Assembly (NCBI GenBank): GCA_003427395.1
Contig: BFEA01000404.1
Location: 1,277,543 to 1,303,321 of the forward strand
DNA: 25,779 nucleotides
DNA from: Chara braunii
Taxonomy: Eukaryota; Streptophyta; Charophyceae; Charales; Characeae
Reading direction: 5' to 3'
The translations under genes were made by a program, and so were the position numbers. Shown piece by piece: positions 1-11,527 of the stretch. Position 1 is the first letter of the stretch; each line of letters opens with the position of its first letter. The notes under the pieces are model-generated. The model made no database searches and was not told the origin of the DNA. It saw only the letters and a list, made by a program, of their open reading frames with translations.

Positions 1-117
1 TTGATTGATTGATTGATTGATTGAATAATCGATACAAAAACACAGAAAAGGAGGATTGGGGTTAGGGTCTGACGATCTCCGAAGTACGACAAAAATAAAA
101 TAAAAAAATCAATCAAC

Positions 118-725
118 CAATCGATTAAATTAATCGATTCATTGAGTGATTAATTGATCGATCGATCGATCGATTGATTGAAAGATTCAAAGATTTGAGG
201 GAATCGCAAGCGAAAATATGGGTCAGAGAAAAGAAAAAGAAGAAGAAGAAGAAGGAGAAAAAAAAACAATTTTTGTCACTCGTGCATGTGCGTGTGTGTT
301 TTATGTGTCTATATGTGTGCACGCGCACGGGAGGCGATCCCCCTGACAGCCAATCAATCGAGCAACCAATGACCGGGGTTAGGGTCAACCGTTTGTGTAT
401 GTGTATGTATGTATCTTTCCATGGTCTCCTCATCCTTGGGGCTAGGGTCAGAAAAATCGTGGTTAAGGTCGGCCGATTTCCGAAGTACAACAAAAAAAAT
501 TGAAAAAATAATCAATCAATCAATCAATCAATCATTCATTCAATCAATCAATGAATCAATCAATCGATTAAATTAATCATTTCATTGAGACATTAATTGA
601 TCGATCGATTGATTGAAAAATTCAAAGATTTCAATCAATCAATGAATCAATCAATCGATTAAATTAATCATTTCATTGAGTCATTAATTGATCGATCGAT
701 TGATTGAAAGATTCAAAGTTTCAAG
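118..725. repeat. Higher-order repeat, three copies of ~80 bp
   Basis: A block beginning 'cgattaaattaatc', continuing through 'ttcattgag' and 'attaattgatcgatcg', and ending 'gattcaaag' recurs at about 120-200, 561-632 and 653-722. The last two copies are 92 bp apart. The copies differ by a few substitutions, so the array evolved by block duplication as well as tetramer slippage. Confidence 0.8.
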
Positions 726-728
726 GGG

Positions 729-781
<53 letters not shown>

Positions 782-989
782 CCAATCAAATCAATCAATC
801 GGTCAACCAATCAATCAATCAATCGATCAATCGATCGATCAACCAATCAATCAATCAATCGATCAATCGATCGATCAACCAATCAATCAATCAATCGATC
901 AACCAATCAATCAATCAATCGATCAATCGATTAATCGATCGATCGACCAATCTATAAAAAAAAAAAAAAAAATCAATATCCTATCGAAT

Positions 990-1520
990 CATTCAATTCG
1001 ATGAGATCTTCGATTAATCGATGATTGATTGATGGATGGATGGATTGATCGACTGATTGAGCATGGAAGATAGACAGTTCGAGAGAGAGAGATCGCACAT
1101 CGTGAACATCGGGATGAATATCGGGGTCGGGATCGCGAGGATCATGGTCGAGGTCGGAGTCGGATTCAGGGTCGGGATCACGGGGGGGGGTTGCTACGTG
1201 GCCACCGCGGCAAGGATCGGGGTCCCGATTGCAGTAGAGATTGAGGCGGGGGACAGGTAGGCGATTGATTGATTCATCAATCGATCAACCAACCAACCAA
1301 CCAATCAATCAATTAATCAATTCATCCATGTCGATTCGATTCGATGGGATCTTCGATAAATCGATTGATTGATTAATTGATTGATCGATCAATCGATTGA
1401 TTGATTAAGCACGAAAGACAGACAAATCAAAAGAGAGAGAGGATCAGGGTCTGAACCGCACATCCCGGACGTCGAGATAAATATCGGGGTCAGGATCACG
1501 GGGATCACGGTGCGGAAGCG
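990..1520. repeat. Second higher-order repeat pair in the GATT field
   Basis: The block at about 995-1160 and the block at about 1328-1525 share the order 'gattcgatg-ggatcttcgat', GATT repeats, an AAGACAGAC-like word, a GAGAGAGA run, 'cgcacatc', and 'atatcggggtc-ggatc'. They are diverged copies of one unit, each about 170-190 bp, separated by GATT repeats. Confidence 0.65.
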
Positions 1521-1664
1521 CCTGATCTTGATCGATGAATTGATTCGTTGATCGATTGATTGATTGAGCACGGGTGATCTTTGAACGAAAAAACGAACAA
1601 AAATAAAAAATCGTTGGTCCTCTTCGTTGATCGATCAATCAAGCAATCAATCAATCAACCGATT

Positions 1665-1720
<56 letters not shown>

Positions 1721-1741
1721 CGATTGATTGTTATCGGTTGG

Positions 1742-1778
<37 letters not shown>

Positions 1779-1960
1779 CGATCAGTAGAAAGGTCAGCAG
1801 GAAAGGTTGAGGGAGATTTGGGGGCACGACCAATCAATCGAGATTGGGGGGGGCGCGACCAGTCAATCCTTCAATTAATCAATCAATCAATCATATAAAG
1901 TTGATTGATTGAATGATTGGTTGATTGATTGATTGATTGATTGAATAATCAATTCAAAAA

Positions 1961-2422
1961 CATAAAAATAGGGTCATCCGGTGGTTCAAAAAAAAAAAAA
2001 AAAAGGTGCGGCACTTTGTCACGACGAGAGCATGTTGACCGAGCACCCATTTTTCAGGCACATTTATAAGAAAACCAGACAATCATTTTAACAACACTTC
2101 ACACCAATCTATAAAGTGCACTTCTTAAGATCCCATCACAGAAAAACCTCTAAAAAAAAGCAATTAAAAACATATAAAACAGCAAGCCAAAGGTGCATTT
2201 CCATGAAATTTGGCCAAAAAAAAACTCGGCCAATTTCATAAATTTCAAAAAATCTTAACAGCGTAAATTCTAAAACTCCAAATAACCCCAGATTTCATAT
2301 ACAGCAACCCTATCAAAATGCATATATAGCAAAAACTTGAAATTTCAAAAAACATGAAATTTGAGTCCAAAACCCTAATTTCAAAAATTTCAGGCCTGAA
2401 AACCAGATGCCCCGCACGACGT
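1961..2422. other. AT-rich spacer between tetranucleotide arrays
   Basis: A unique AT-rich segment interrupts the AATC arrays. It has a 17-bp poly-A run near 1988-2004 and repeated 'aaatttca' words between 2200 and 2400. I see no coding frame, terminal repeats or RNA gene in it. Confidence 0.6.

Positions 2423-2464
<42 letters not shown>
2423..2464. repeat. (AATC)n microsatellite
   Basis: About ten uninterrupted AATC units follow the spacer. An A-rich stretch comes next, in which 'agtcatataaaaaaag' occurs twice (about 2486-2518). Confidence 0.9.
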
Positions 2465-2549
2465 TAGTCAATAAGAAGAAAAAAAAGTCATATAAAAAAA
2501 GAAGTCATATAAAAAAAGACAAAAAAAGTGTCACGCGTGAATCGGTAAA

Positions 2550-2550
<1 letters not shown>

Positions 2551-2639
<89 letters not shown>
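2551..2639. repeat. (CT)n microsatellite
   Basis: A nearly pure CT dinucleotide tract of about 85 bp. The overlapping Ser-Leu repeat frame is an artefact of it. It is the reverse-complement class of the (AG)n tracts at 8709, 9427 and 15489. Confidence 0.97.
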
Positions 2640-2643
<4 letters not shown>

Positions 2644-3111
2644 AATACTTGCTGCGCGGTGTCGCACTTTTTTCCAGTCAGGCCTCTTCAGGTGACCAGA
2701 AAGCCAACAGGCTGTCACGCAGGATTTTGTCGTTTTTGCAATAAATAAAATAAATTAAATGATGCAAATCTCTTCCTGTTGTGTGCGTCTGGCTTCGAGC
2801 GAGACCCTTCAATTGCGGTCTTCGTCGGTCCCCGGTCTTAGGAATATTTTATTTTGATTCGGAACAGCAAAGAATCATACAAATAATAATCATGAAGTTT
2901 CTGGAGTGTTATGCATGCATCAAGTTTGCAATTTTCTAACTTTTGAGAATTGTGAGAGAATTATCAGGGAGAAACAATCATTAACAATGACAATGCAAAG
3001 CAAGACTGACTGACTCGAGCAATGACAAAGTCAGATGAGGGAAGAATGAGAACTCATAATAGTCTCAGAGAGTACAGATGAACAAACATAGTCAGCACTC
3101 CTCAAGAGTCC
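2640..3111. other. Intergenic, no supported feature
   Basis: Ordinary mixed-composition sequence. I see no coding frame, RNA gene or repeat beyond short AT-rich words. Confidence 0.5.
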
Positions 3112-4280
3112 TCACTCATCCCTCTGGGTTCTCACGCTCAATCTCTCATTCGACTGCTCATTTCTTGTGCTTTGAACCATGTTTGCATACTCTCTAAGGT
3201 TGTGGCCTCTGTATGTAATGTCACATGAGGCCTGATAACTCTGAGCGTTTTCATCCAAGTCCCATGATACGGAAATCAACCATGGCACAAAACTCCTCTC
3301 ATAATGTAGGAAGGTATGACTGAGAAAAAATCCCTCGTCTGAGATGTGGGAACTCGGAAGGCTCAGTCACTGACTCGTAGTCGATTGCTGCAGGTGAGGT
3401 GTACCTCTTTGCCAGATCCACCAGGTCACCCCAGTAAGAACCGTCAGTGAGAGTAAAGGGAACCGGAGGCTTATGACAGTCAGTATAGAGTTTCGACCCA
3501 AAGTCGCGGATCAGTTTGGTACCGCTCTCATCAAACTCTTTCTCTCTCTCCTCGAGGTATCGGGCCGTTGTGATCCAGACTGAATCAAAATGCTCGTGGG
3601 TCTCTTTTCCTTTCTTCACATAGGACCTTTAAATCATGGATGGTTCTGCATGAGAAACTGGTAAGAACAACGAAGATTGACAAATCTCCCTGTCTGAAGC
3701 CCTCTGAACTGACATATTGGTACTGAATTGCCTCCTTGAGTGCAATCTGATTGAGGTTGTCGAGGACCAACTGGTCAACTGTAATGGGGGTAATCTTTCT
3801 CATGTGCTCAGGTAATCCGTTACTCTTTGATAGTTGGAAGGAAGTTGATTTTGACAGAGAAGTGTCCACCGCCGGTCGAATCAACTGTTGTCCACTGAAT
3901 AGGCAGCGACCGCTGCAGAGCTAACAAAACCCTTGAATCTGCTTGAGTTGCTGTTAGGATGCCGTTTGAATGCTGTTGTTGATCAAACTTTTGAAATATT
4001 GTCAAGCTTGACTGATACTACCAAGCAACTTAAAAGATGTTGAGTGTTGCCATCCTTGTCTTCGAGAGGAGTGTCTGGCTCCCTTTCAGGATCGCGAGAG
4101 TCTAACCGTTGCTTGCTCCACGGACTCTAACCGCGAGCTGGTGCTGTGTAGTTTGCCATCATTACCATAGAAGTAAGCCACATACTCAATATATTCATTT
4201 CGTCCTTCCATAGCAATAGCGAATTCTCTCTGCACCTGTATTTGAGACTCCATGTCCTGATAATGATAAGAACTTTCCTC
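3112..4280 (-). pseudogene. Coding-like remnant in six successive frames (unknown protein)
   Basis: On the minus strand six overlapping open segments cover this stretch without a gap: about 4280-4086, 4126-3983, 4017-3820, 3930-3585, 3630-3299 and 3345-3112. Their translations look protein-like (mixed hydrophobic, charged and aromatic residues, for example WITTARYLEEREKEFDESG and FVPWLISVSWDLDENAQ) and are not low-complexity. Each segment is displaced +1 from the one before it, so about 385 codons would read as one chain with five +1 shifts. The overlaps are too short for ordinary introns. I do not recognise the family. The simplest reading is a decayed gene or transposon gene with indels. 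Other possibilities are a chance run of open frames, or serial frameshifting, which I think unlikely. Confidence 0.4.
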
Positions 4281-5144
4281 TCACTTTCCCTCTCATTTCG
4301 GATAGCACTATACTTTATTACCAGAATCTCTGTGTCTTTCATCGTCTTGTTTTGCTCTCGTGATTCAAATTTCGATAGAGCTCTAAATACAAGTGACACC
4401 GTCATCGACATTAGGTTACTGAGGTGTTAGTGAGCGCGACCAAGTCAAGTCACATAATTTATAAACTCTCAAGCGGTGAGGATCGTGACCAAGGCTCAAT
4501 CGTTATTGATCTTAGTTTCTGCGAGGCACCAAATCAACAATTTGATCTCAGGCTTAGCTCAGAGCGGGCAACCTCTGACCCTGTAGGGTACGGAGTTCAG
4601 TAGAAGTAATAAAACAGAAGTGTCACCGGTGACAGCTCTCTAGATTGTTTTTCAAAGACTCCGAGTGCGAGGTCCGTTCATTGTCGTGAAGTTTGTCCTC
4701 TGAGCTCTCGACCACTCGAGTACCCTCTAAATCCCTCGGGTCTAGGTTTGTCGATCAGTCTGCTTTCTTTGCTTACCCGCTGAAGAACTGAAGTTCCCTG
4801 GTTTGGGTTCATCGTGGACTATCAGATCTCAATTTCATCATCTGAGGTAAGCAAGCAAAGGGCGGGGTTCCCAACAGGATGGTCGACCCCGGTACCTCCC
4901 ATGATTCGCTATTACAAGACTTGGGACCCGCTCACACTGCGATTGACGTCATTATACTATATTTCAATCACACACCCCGTGGCCAGATGGACTCATATGA
5001 TCTTTGCTTGCAAACAAAACATAGTACTGATGCACCCAAAGCGAGCATTAGACCACGCTTTGTGACACAAATCAGGCTAATTGAATAATAATTATCAGTG
5101 ATTGACTAAACCAAGTGATAAAAAGATCGATATCGGATAAGTTC
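4281..5144. other. Intergenic, no supported gene
   Basis: Mixed-composition sequence with short open frames that show no family signature. A tRNA A-box-like string occurs near 4553-4567 (+), but no matching B box follows, so I do not call a tRNA. Confidence 0.5.
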
Positions 5145-5308
5145 AAGGCTTTGGTTTAGCACAAGAAAGCCCTGCGGTGTTCCTCAAACTCGTCGTTCTA
5201 GAGGTTATCAGGCATAGTTGTAGCTCAGATTTTCCTCTGGAATCTTTCCCGACACTACGAGTGTCAAACAAATAATCAGCAGTGAATAACACTTCTTAAT
5301 TAACACAT
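5145..5308 (+). repeat. Direct duplication, copy 1
   Basis: This 164-bp segment is repeated with a 194-bp offset at 5339-5502. I found two substitutions by eye (g-g-c-t versus g-g-c-c near the start, and acaag versus acgag). The copies lie on either side of a transposase mosaic-end sequence, which points to a library or assembly artefact rather than biological duplication. Confidence 0.9.
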
Positions 5309-5311
5309 TCT

Positions 5312-5330
5312 AGATGTGTATAAGAGACAG
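5312..5330 (+). other. Tn5/Nextera mosaic-end adapter remnant
   Basis: The 19 bases AGATGTGTATAAGAGACAG are an exact match to the hyperactive Tn5 mosaic end used in Nextera libraries, including mate-pair libraries. A perfect 19-mer is very unlikely by chance in a plant-like genome. It lies between the two copies of a 164-bp duplication, so a read with untrimmed adapter was probably assembled into the contig. Confidence 0.95.
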
Positions 5331-5338
5331 ACGAGTGT

Positions 5339-5502
5339 CAGGCCTTGGTTTAGCACGAGAAAGCCCTGCGGTGTTCCTCAAACTCGTCGTTCTAGAGGTT
5401 ATCAGGCATAGTTGTAGCTCAGATTTTCCTCTGGAATCTTTCCCGACACTACGAGTGTCAAACAAATAATCAGCAGTGAATAACACTTCTTAATTAACAC
5501 AT
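5339..5502 (+). repeat. Direct duplication, copy 2
   Basis: Second copy of the 5145-5308 segment, starting just after the adapter remnant and ending at the same 'taacacat' word. Downstream sequence continues normally from this copy, so this may be the true locus and copy 1 or the join may be artificial. Confidence 0.9.
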
Positions 5503-8500
5503 GACATACCACGAGAGGAAAACTACACCCGAATAGCTCACGAGGCACTATACGTGAGGGTCCGTACTTAGAGCGGTACAAAGAGTACTTGGAGACTTTC
5601 ATACAAAATACCGCTCAGGCTTGGCCTCTCCACGTACTCGAGTACAATAACAAAGTAATAAAGACAACAGGCCAAATTTGCAGAGCTCAGGACCCTCACC
5701 AGACCATTAAGGAGAACCGTGGCTCAATTTGGCTCGAGCTAGTACAAACTTTTTGCCTTCACCTCCCGCCACGTTGATATGTGTAGATAACACTGAGTAA
5801 CTCACGACTACCTGAGGAACTCGATACAAGTGTCACGCTGGACGCAGCCCATCGAACATTGAGCTGGAAACTATACTAGTCACAGCTCATCGCCTAGCAG
5901 CTCTGTAGTTAGATAGAGGATACAAGTCACATAGACTATGAGGACGAGTTTTAGATAACATATAGAGAATATTGAATATAAGGTTGACTAAGTAGCAAGC
6001 GATAAGCCTTTCTTTGTCAGTCCCGTCATGGTGCCGATCCAGTGATCTGATGACCAGGAGTTACCTCAATCAAAGGGGGCGGGTCGTCCTCACATTTGGT
6101 TGCATTTTTATTCTGAGGGTGAAGCACGTGACAACGGTCTGCGACTGTAAACTCAGCAAATTACGAGAGAACTGTCGTAATGTAATTCACTAAGGGGTCA
6201 TTAAGAGACATCATGCCTCATACCTATCACTCAAGCACACACAGACCCATACATCCAATCTGCAAGAGAATACATTTTCCAATCACTTATACTTTGCATC
6301 TTCATCCATATAAATTAGCCAAAGGGCACGCCGTGATCAACAAACCGACCCCAATGAAAGAATGACTAGCCCCCGTCAAGTAGAAACTTAACGATTAGAT
6401 AAACGACTTTTATTAGCTGTTGTTTCCTCCTTTTGCGACTCATTGCCTTGAATCAGTACTCCCGAAAAACCGGCCCCGTTAGCGTCTTGGGACAACCCGG
6501 GTAATGAACTAAGTTGATAACCCTACCTGCAGACTCAGACGACAATTGTAAGCTTGAGTGAGAACTTGTAGGTTAGCACGATAGTGCAAATGCCCGTGGC
6601 CTACTCCCACTTGAGCGTACCCGCACTGATGCATATAAACCAGCCTCTCACGAGTCCAGGTTGGCTCGTAAGGACATCAGTCCTCACTTGATTACTCGTG
6701 AGCCCGTGCTATCTCAAGCTCAAAAAGTCGCACAAGTACCGGTGAGCTCGAGAAACTAGCATGATCGCACGAGTATCGGTGAGATTTGCATGGTAATTAC
6801 TGACCTATCAAAATTTATTTTTCAACTCAGTTCTCCCAACCAACAAGAGTTATTTATTCCCCCTTTCCGTTTACTATTCCGAAGCAAATAGAGTTTGGCA
6901 ACATCATTCAATGCATCGTTCAGTTAATTCCTGCACAAGAGCCATCATGCAAATACTGCCGAAACAGGGGTTTCAAGCCAGAAAGAGATGGAAGTGCTTT
7001 CAAGTGAGATAGTTCGAAGCCTTATTTTGTACTAGTCGCGATTAATAGTCAAACCTCCCCAAGGCTTTATTACCCTCTTCCAAATCCGCCATCATGCCCA
7101 ATTCCTCTTTTTCTCACTTTTCAACCTTGTCCTTTCCCGACCAACCCTTTGCCTATATTTGCAAAGAGGTGAATGGTAACTAGATCTCTTTTTGCAAGGG
7201 TTTCGAAAACACCAACTCAGCAGGAAACCAATTACGTTCGGCCACGGCTCCGTGAACCAGAAAAATGAACGTGATCCCCAAATCAACTGCAAAAACAACG
7301 TCAAGCAAAAGCATTGCCTGATGATGATCTACTAACGGTGTCAACCAACCCACGATCCTTCTGAACCGACAGCGAGGATTAGCTGAGGGGGCACGTATGA
7401 GTTCAAGCAGGGAATCTTCAACTCAGATTCAACGAGTTCTTAGCTATGGTGCCCCACTAGCTTACCATTAACACAAGAAGTATAGGCGCCTCACACTGAC
7501 GCACTCAATGGAAACAACAACAACAAAAGAGATCAACACTTGCGGCGTTAAATCCGATATGAGCCTCGACCGGTATGGGAGAATGCACGGTAGAGTTAGT
7601 CCGAGTGGAGTAAGACACACTTGACACCAATGAAAGTCATCCGAGGCGACCCATACACACGAGCTATGACGTGAAAGGCTCGAGATTCTCGCCAACAACC
7701 CCTCTCCCTTGTTAGTTCAGTCGCAATCTCCTCCGATTTCTCTTACTCTCGAGCGCGACTCGTTATCTCACACGTCTCCAAGACAAGAGGAGAATGGATC
7801 ATGTTAACAAAAACCTATTTCTGCCCACCGCAGTTGCCTACCTATCTTCTTGCTGCGTACTCTCGAGAGAAGTTCTCACCCCTATTCGCACGAAACTCTT
7901 CACTGTTTTGTTCTACTGTCGGGTTTTCGGCAAGGTAATCGCGCGGGAGTTTTGCTTCTTTCTTTTTGAATTTCTTTTTCGAATCTTGTCGAGTCGTCGA
8001 TGACTCTCGGAATTTTGGACTTTCCTTTCCGGATTTGTGCTTTATTAAAAAAAAAATTGCATTTTTGCGTTAAATAGGAAAATGGGAATTTAGGAATTTA
8101 GGAATTCGGAATTTCTTCTACCTCGGTGTTTTTTGCTCGCGCGCTTCTTTTTGCGGCTGCAACGGAGCTCTGATTAGTCGGCGCCTTTAATATTGCGTGT
8201 AACTGTAATTTTGGGCGGGGCGCCCTTGTAACTGTATCTTTCTTCTTGAGCTTCATCTTTCCCAGCCTCTCTCTTTTTTGTTGTGTCTAGTTGGCCCATG
8301 GACTGCATGATCGGATCGATGCATGGAGAGTGGCTACGTCCCCCACGCCACGATCTGGCCATGCAGAACGCAGACACTCCCTCCCCTTCTTTCCTTTCTA
8401 AGTCCTTGCAATTCCGTGTTCGTCGCGCATGCATGCATACTATAAATTTCGGCTGCGCGATTAGATAACTCTCTTAAACTGTTGCTGGAAGCTCGGGGTA

Positions 8501-8704
8501 GCGCAATCAGTGAGGGTCGGCTCACGAGCGAAGTAAGAGGTGAGTTGAAGTGGGAGTTGGGCGACCCGACGAGCTGGTGCCGAATGTGCGGGGTTGACGC
8601 GTGGGGCTACAACGATTTGTAGCGCGCGGGCGAACGTGACGGACACAAGAGGACTAAGCGGGATGATAACTTCGTGGGTTGGTGCGAGACCACCGTACTG
8701 TCCG

Positions 8705-8708
<4 letters not shown>
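5503..8708. other. 3.2-kb gene-free stretch
   Basis: I see no supported gene. Open frames are short, overlap on both strands and lack motifs. Words such as 'cacgagt' and 'ctcgagta' recur between about 4680 and 6780. A short direct repeat ('tcgcacRagtaYcggtgag') occurs at about 6727-6745 and 6764-6782. This may be old, decayed transposon sequence, but nothing identifies a family. Confidence 0.5.

Positions 8709-8784
<76 letters not shown>
8709..8784. repeat. (AG)n microsatellite, 38 units
   Basis: A pure AG tract of 76 bp that heads the first copy of the tandem duplication at 8785-9428. Arg-Glu repeat frames across it are artefacts. Confidence 0.97.
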
Positions 8785-8786
<2 letters not shown>

Positions 8787-9423
8787 GAGTTTGATGGACG
8801 TGGAGTTGTACCCTTTTTTGTCTTTTTTATTGCTTTTGTATATAAGTTTTGATTTCGGCTCGGACAATTCGCCCTTACTTTCCTTCGGAATCTTTGTCTC
8901 GACGTTGGCCCTTGTATGGTGTCTTACTTAGTCTCGGTCCTTCCTCTTTTGTGTATATTGGATGAACGAGTTCTCATGGAATGATATGCTTGTCGTTTTT
9001 GCCTAATTATCATTGTTGCTTGTCACTTTGATCTGTTGTCGTCACGATAAAAGCTTGATGTGGTTGCGGTGTTTGATGTGTGCGATGTCATTTTGCATAA
9101 TCGGGAATGATTGTTTGCGGGCTCACTGAAGGGTTGGATCGCTGGGCGATTGTCTCCGCCCCATGGCGATTTTGCATATAGGACTTAAACCCTCTTGCAT
9201 GAGAATCGGGTGACGGACATGTGTGCGATTGAACAACTCGTGTGCGCACGTGTAAGCGTGATCTAATAAGCGCGACCTACACGTGTCCACACGCGGTCGA
9301 TTCGTGACCACTGACGGACTTGGCACCTTTGGTATCGACATGATTGCGGACTTTTCCGTTTGCGAGAGTTTGTGCACACGTGTGTAAACCCGACCGAAGG
9401 GGACGGGGCCTACACGCGTGTCT

Positions 9424-9428
<5 letters not shown>
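8785..9428 (+). repeat. ~640-bp tandem duplication, copy 1
   Basis: Begins 'ttgagtttgatggacgtgg' directly after the AG tract and ends 'gtgtctacaag'. It aligns over its whole length with 9575-10203, with scattered substitutions and a roughly 15-bp extra stretch ('tgatctaataagcgc' region, near 9257-9272). No gene is evident in either copy. Confidence 0.92.
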
Positions 9429-9500
<72 letters not shown>

Positions 9501-9530
9501 NNNNNNNNNNNNNNNNNNNNNNNNNNNNNN

Positions 9531-9574
<44 letters not shown>
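9427..9574. repeat. (AG)n microsatellite with 30-N gap
   Basis: AG dinucleotides run from 9427 to 9500 and from 9531 to 9574. Positions 9501-9530 are N. The gap means the true tract length is unknown. Confidence 0.97.
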
Positions 9575-9576
<2 letters not shown>

Positions 9577-10203
9577 GAGGTTGATAGACGTGGAGTTGTA
9601 CCCTTTTTTGTCTTTTTTTTTGCTTTTGTATATAAGTTTTGATTTCGGCTCGGGCAATTCGCCCTTATTTTCCTTCGGAATCTTTGTCTCGACGTTGGCC
9701 CTTGTATGGTGTCCTACTTAGTCTTGGTCCTTCCTCTTTTGTGTATATTGGATGAACGAGTTCTCATGGAATGATATGCTTGTCGTTTTTGCCTAATCAT
9801 CATCGTTGCTTGTCACTTTGATCTGTTGTCGTCACAATAAAAGCTTAATGTGGCTGCGGTGTTTGATGTGTGCGATGTCATTTTGCATAATTGGGAATGA
9901 TTGTTTGCGGGCTCACTGAAGGGTTGGATCGCTGGATGATTGTCTCCGCCCCATGGCGATTTTGCATATAGGACTTAAACCCTCTTGCATGAGAATCGAA
10001 CGACGAACATGTGTGCGATCGAATACCTCGTGTGCGCACGTGTAAGCGCGACCTACACGTGTCCACACGCGGTCGATTCGCGACCACTGATGGACTTGGC
10101 ACCTTTGGTATCGAGATGATTGCGGACTTTCCCTTTGCGGGAGTTTGTGCACACGTGTGTAAACCCGACCGAAGGGGACGGGGCCTACATGCGTGTCTAC
10201 AAG
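9575..10203 (+). repeat. ~640-bp tandem duplication, copy 2
   Basis: Second copy of the 8785-9428 unit, again directly after an (AG)n tract. Both copies share the words 'cctacacgtgtccacacgcggtcg' and 'cccgaccgaaggggacgggg' near the 3' end. After 'gtgtctacaag' the sequence diverges into unique DNA. Confidence 0.92.
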
Positions 10204-11505
10204 CCTGCACGCGGGCTATGATAGCGTTCTTGCTAAAATGACAAGATGTCGCGGGATCCGGAGTACAGAGAATACTGGGAAGAACAACTCTGGCTGCGGG
10301 GGAATTTGAGAAATCCGGAATTCCCCTGTCTAACCGAGAATGACCCCATTCCACCGCACCATAACCAGCGACCCGAGGGGCCCTGACTACCCGACCACTT
10401 ATAACACACAATATTTCATATCCCCCGGCTTCGTCGTTATCGCCACCAATTTCCCTCCCTTCCATCTCCTCCTCCCATACCACCAACTCACGGTGGTATC
10501 GTGGAATTCCATAGCCCCGTATTGACCCCACACGCCGTGCGAAAATTGCAGACGGCGCGGCAACCGCCGAGCCTCTGGAAGTACGGAGCCTAACCATAAC
10601 ACGCGACGTTAATCGCCACGTGTCCGCCCCCGGAGGTCTGACCCGTAGAAATCGCAACCCTCGCGAACGGACCTCTCCCGAACCGCCGTCACTGGAACGG
10701 GCGTATCGGACGGCCCCAGGACGCACCGCGCATGCCATCTGCCTTATGCTGCACGACATCAACTGCCATCAGATCGAAAGTAACCCGTCCCTTAGCCTCA
10801 TTGCACTTATACCCCTGAAACCTTGCCACAGGAGATCTCAGTTCTGACCTGGGACTCCACCCCCAATTTCCCAAAAATCCTTGGCACGCCCCTTTTCGCA
10901 CTTCCAGGCCCACATCCCACTCCGATCAGGAAGTCGCGCCGGGCGTGAGGTTGGGCGTCACACACTCTTGTGAATCCTGGAGTGCAGTGCAACCTGGTTT
11001 GTCCATCCACACCCAGGCTTGCTCTAGAAATCCCGCACTCTTTCAAGAAACCATCCGACCACCCTTGCAAAAACCGTGGTTGCAGGCAGGCGTGCAAGAG
11101 TGCTCTAGCAAGTCTTCGGCCGACGGTGCCCTGACAGCTCGTGAAGTGCAGCGATGCGCAGCTTATGAAAAAGTGCATTTCGTAAGTAGTGCAGCCAGGC
11201 CCATTGTCATGATCAATTTCGTGTCAATTACCTTTTGTGGGCTTGTTTGGCCTTTTTCGGAGCCTTTTGTGGGCTTCCATTCTGTCATCTCCCTTGTGCT
11301 CCTGGCCTGTCCTCGAGGTGCTTTCCCTGCCCCAGGCTGCTACCTGCACTGTCGTAGTGCATCATCAGTTCATGGAAATGCAGGTGGCCAAATGCGAACC
11401 TCATTGTTTTCCTGAGAAGAAGAACCCCGTCTCCCCCTATTACCCCTCCTGAGAAGAAGAGCCCCGTTCCCCCTACCTGCCCAGCCCGCTATCCCCTAGC
11501 CCTGT
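10204..11505. other. Intergenic, no supported gene
   Basis: A C-rich stretch with long open frames on both strands, including a 294-codon minus frame that runs back through the duplicated repeat. The frames show no domain signature and look compositional. A short tandem repeat ('cctgagaagaagaRccccgt') occurs at about 11412-11470. Confidence 0.5.
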
Positions 11506-11527
11506 CCCCCCCCCCCCCCCCCCCCCC
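11506..11527. repeat. Poly-C tract, 22 nt
   Basis: Twenty-two consecutive C, within a longer C-rich stretch (about 11410-11566). Confidence 0.95.

Larger units (their letters stand above)
1..1960. repeat. GATT/AATC tetranucleotide satellite field
   Basis: Long runs of TTGA/AATC tetramers and GATC/CGAT variants occupy most of this stretch; the cleanest arrays are near 729-780, 1658-1720 and 1742-1780. Less repetitive islands lie between them (about 185-500, 1050-1260, 1390-1640), with T/G-rich and 'ttagggtc'-like words but no coding pattern. The small open frames here encode only Asn-Gln-Ser-Ile repeats and are products of the repeat. Short poly-A runs occur at about 956-972 and 1988-2003. 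Confidence 0.95.

Noticed and set aside
1-500. Telomere repeat
   Set aside because: 'ttaggg' appears only as isolated words, not as a tandem TTTAGGG or TTAGGG array.
4550-4600. Possible tRNA from an A-box-like word TTAGCTCAGAGCGG
   Set aside because: No fitting B box, T arm or acceptor stem follows.
9878-10762. 294-codon minus-strand frame
   Set aside because: It runs through the tandem-duplicated repeat, has compositional character and no recognisable domain.
11340-11372. Minus-strand CTGATGA followed by a TGCACT/AGTGCA hairpin (ribozyme-like)
   Set aside because: The required GAAA core after the hairpin is missing (GGTAGC instead).
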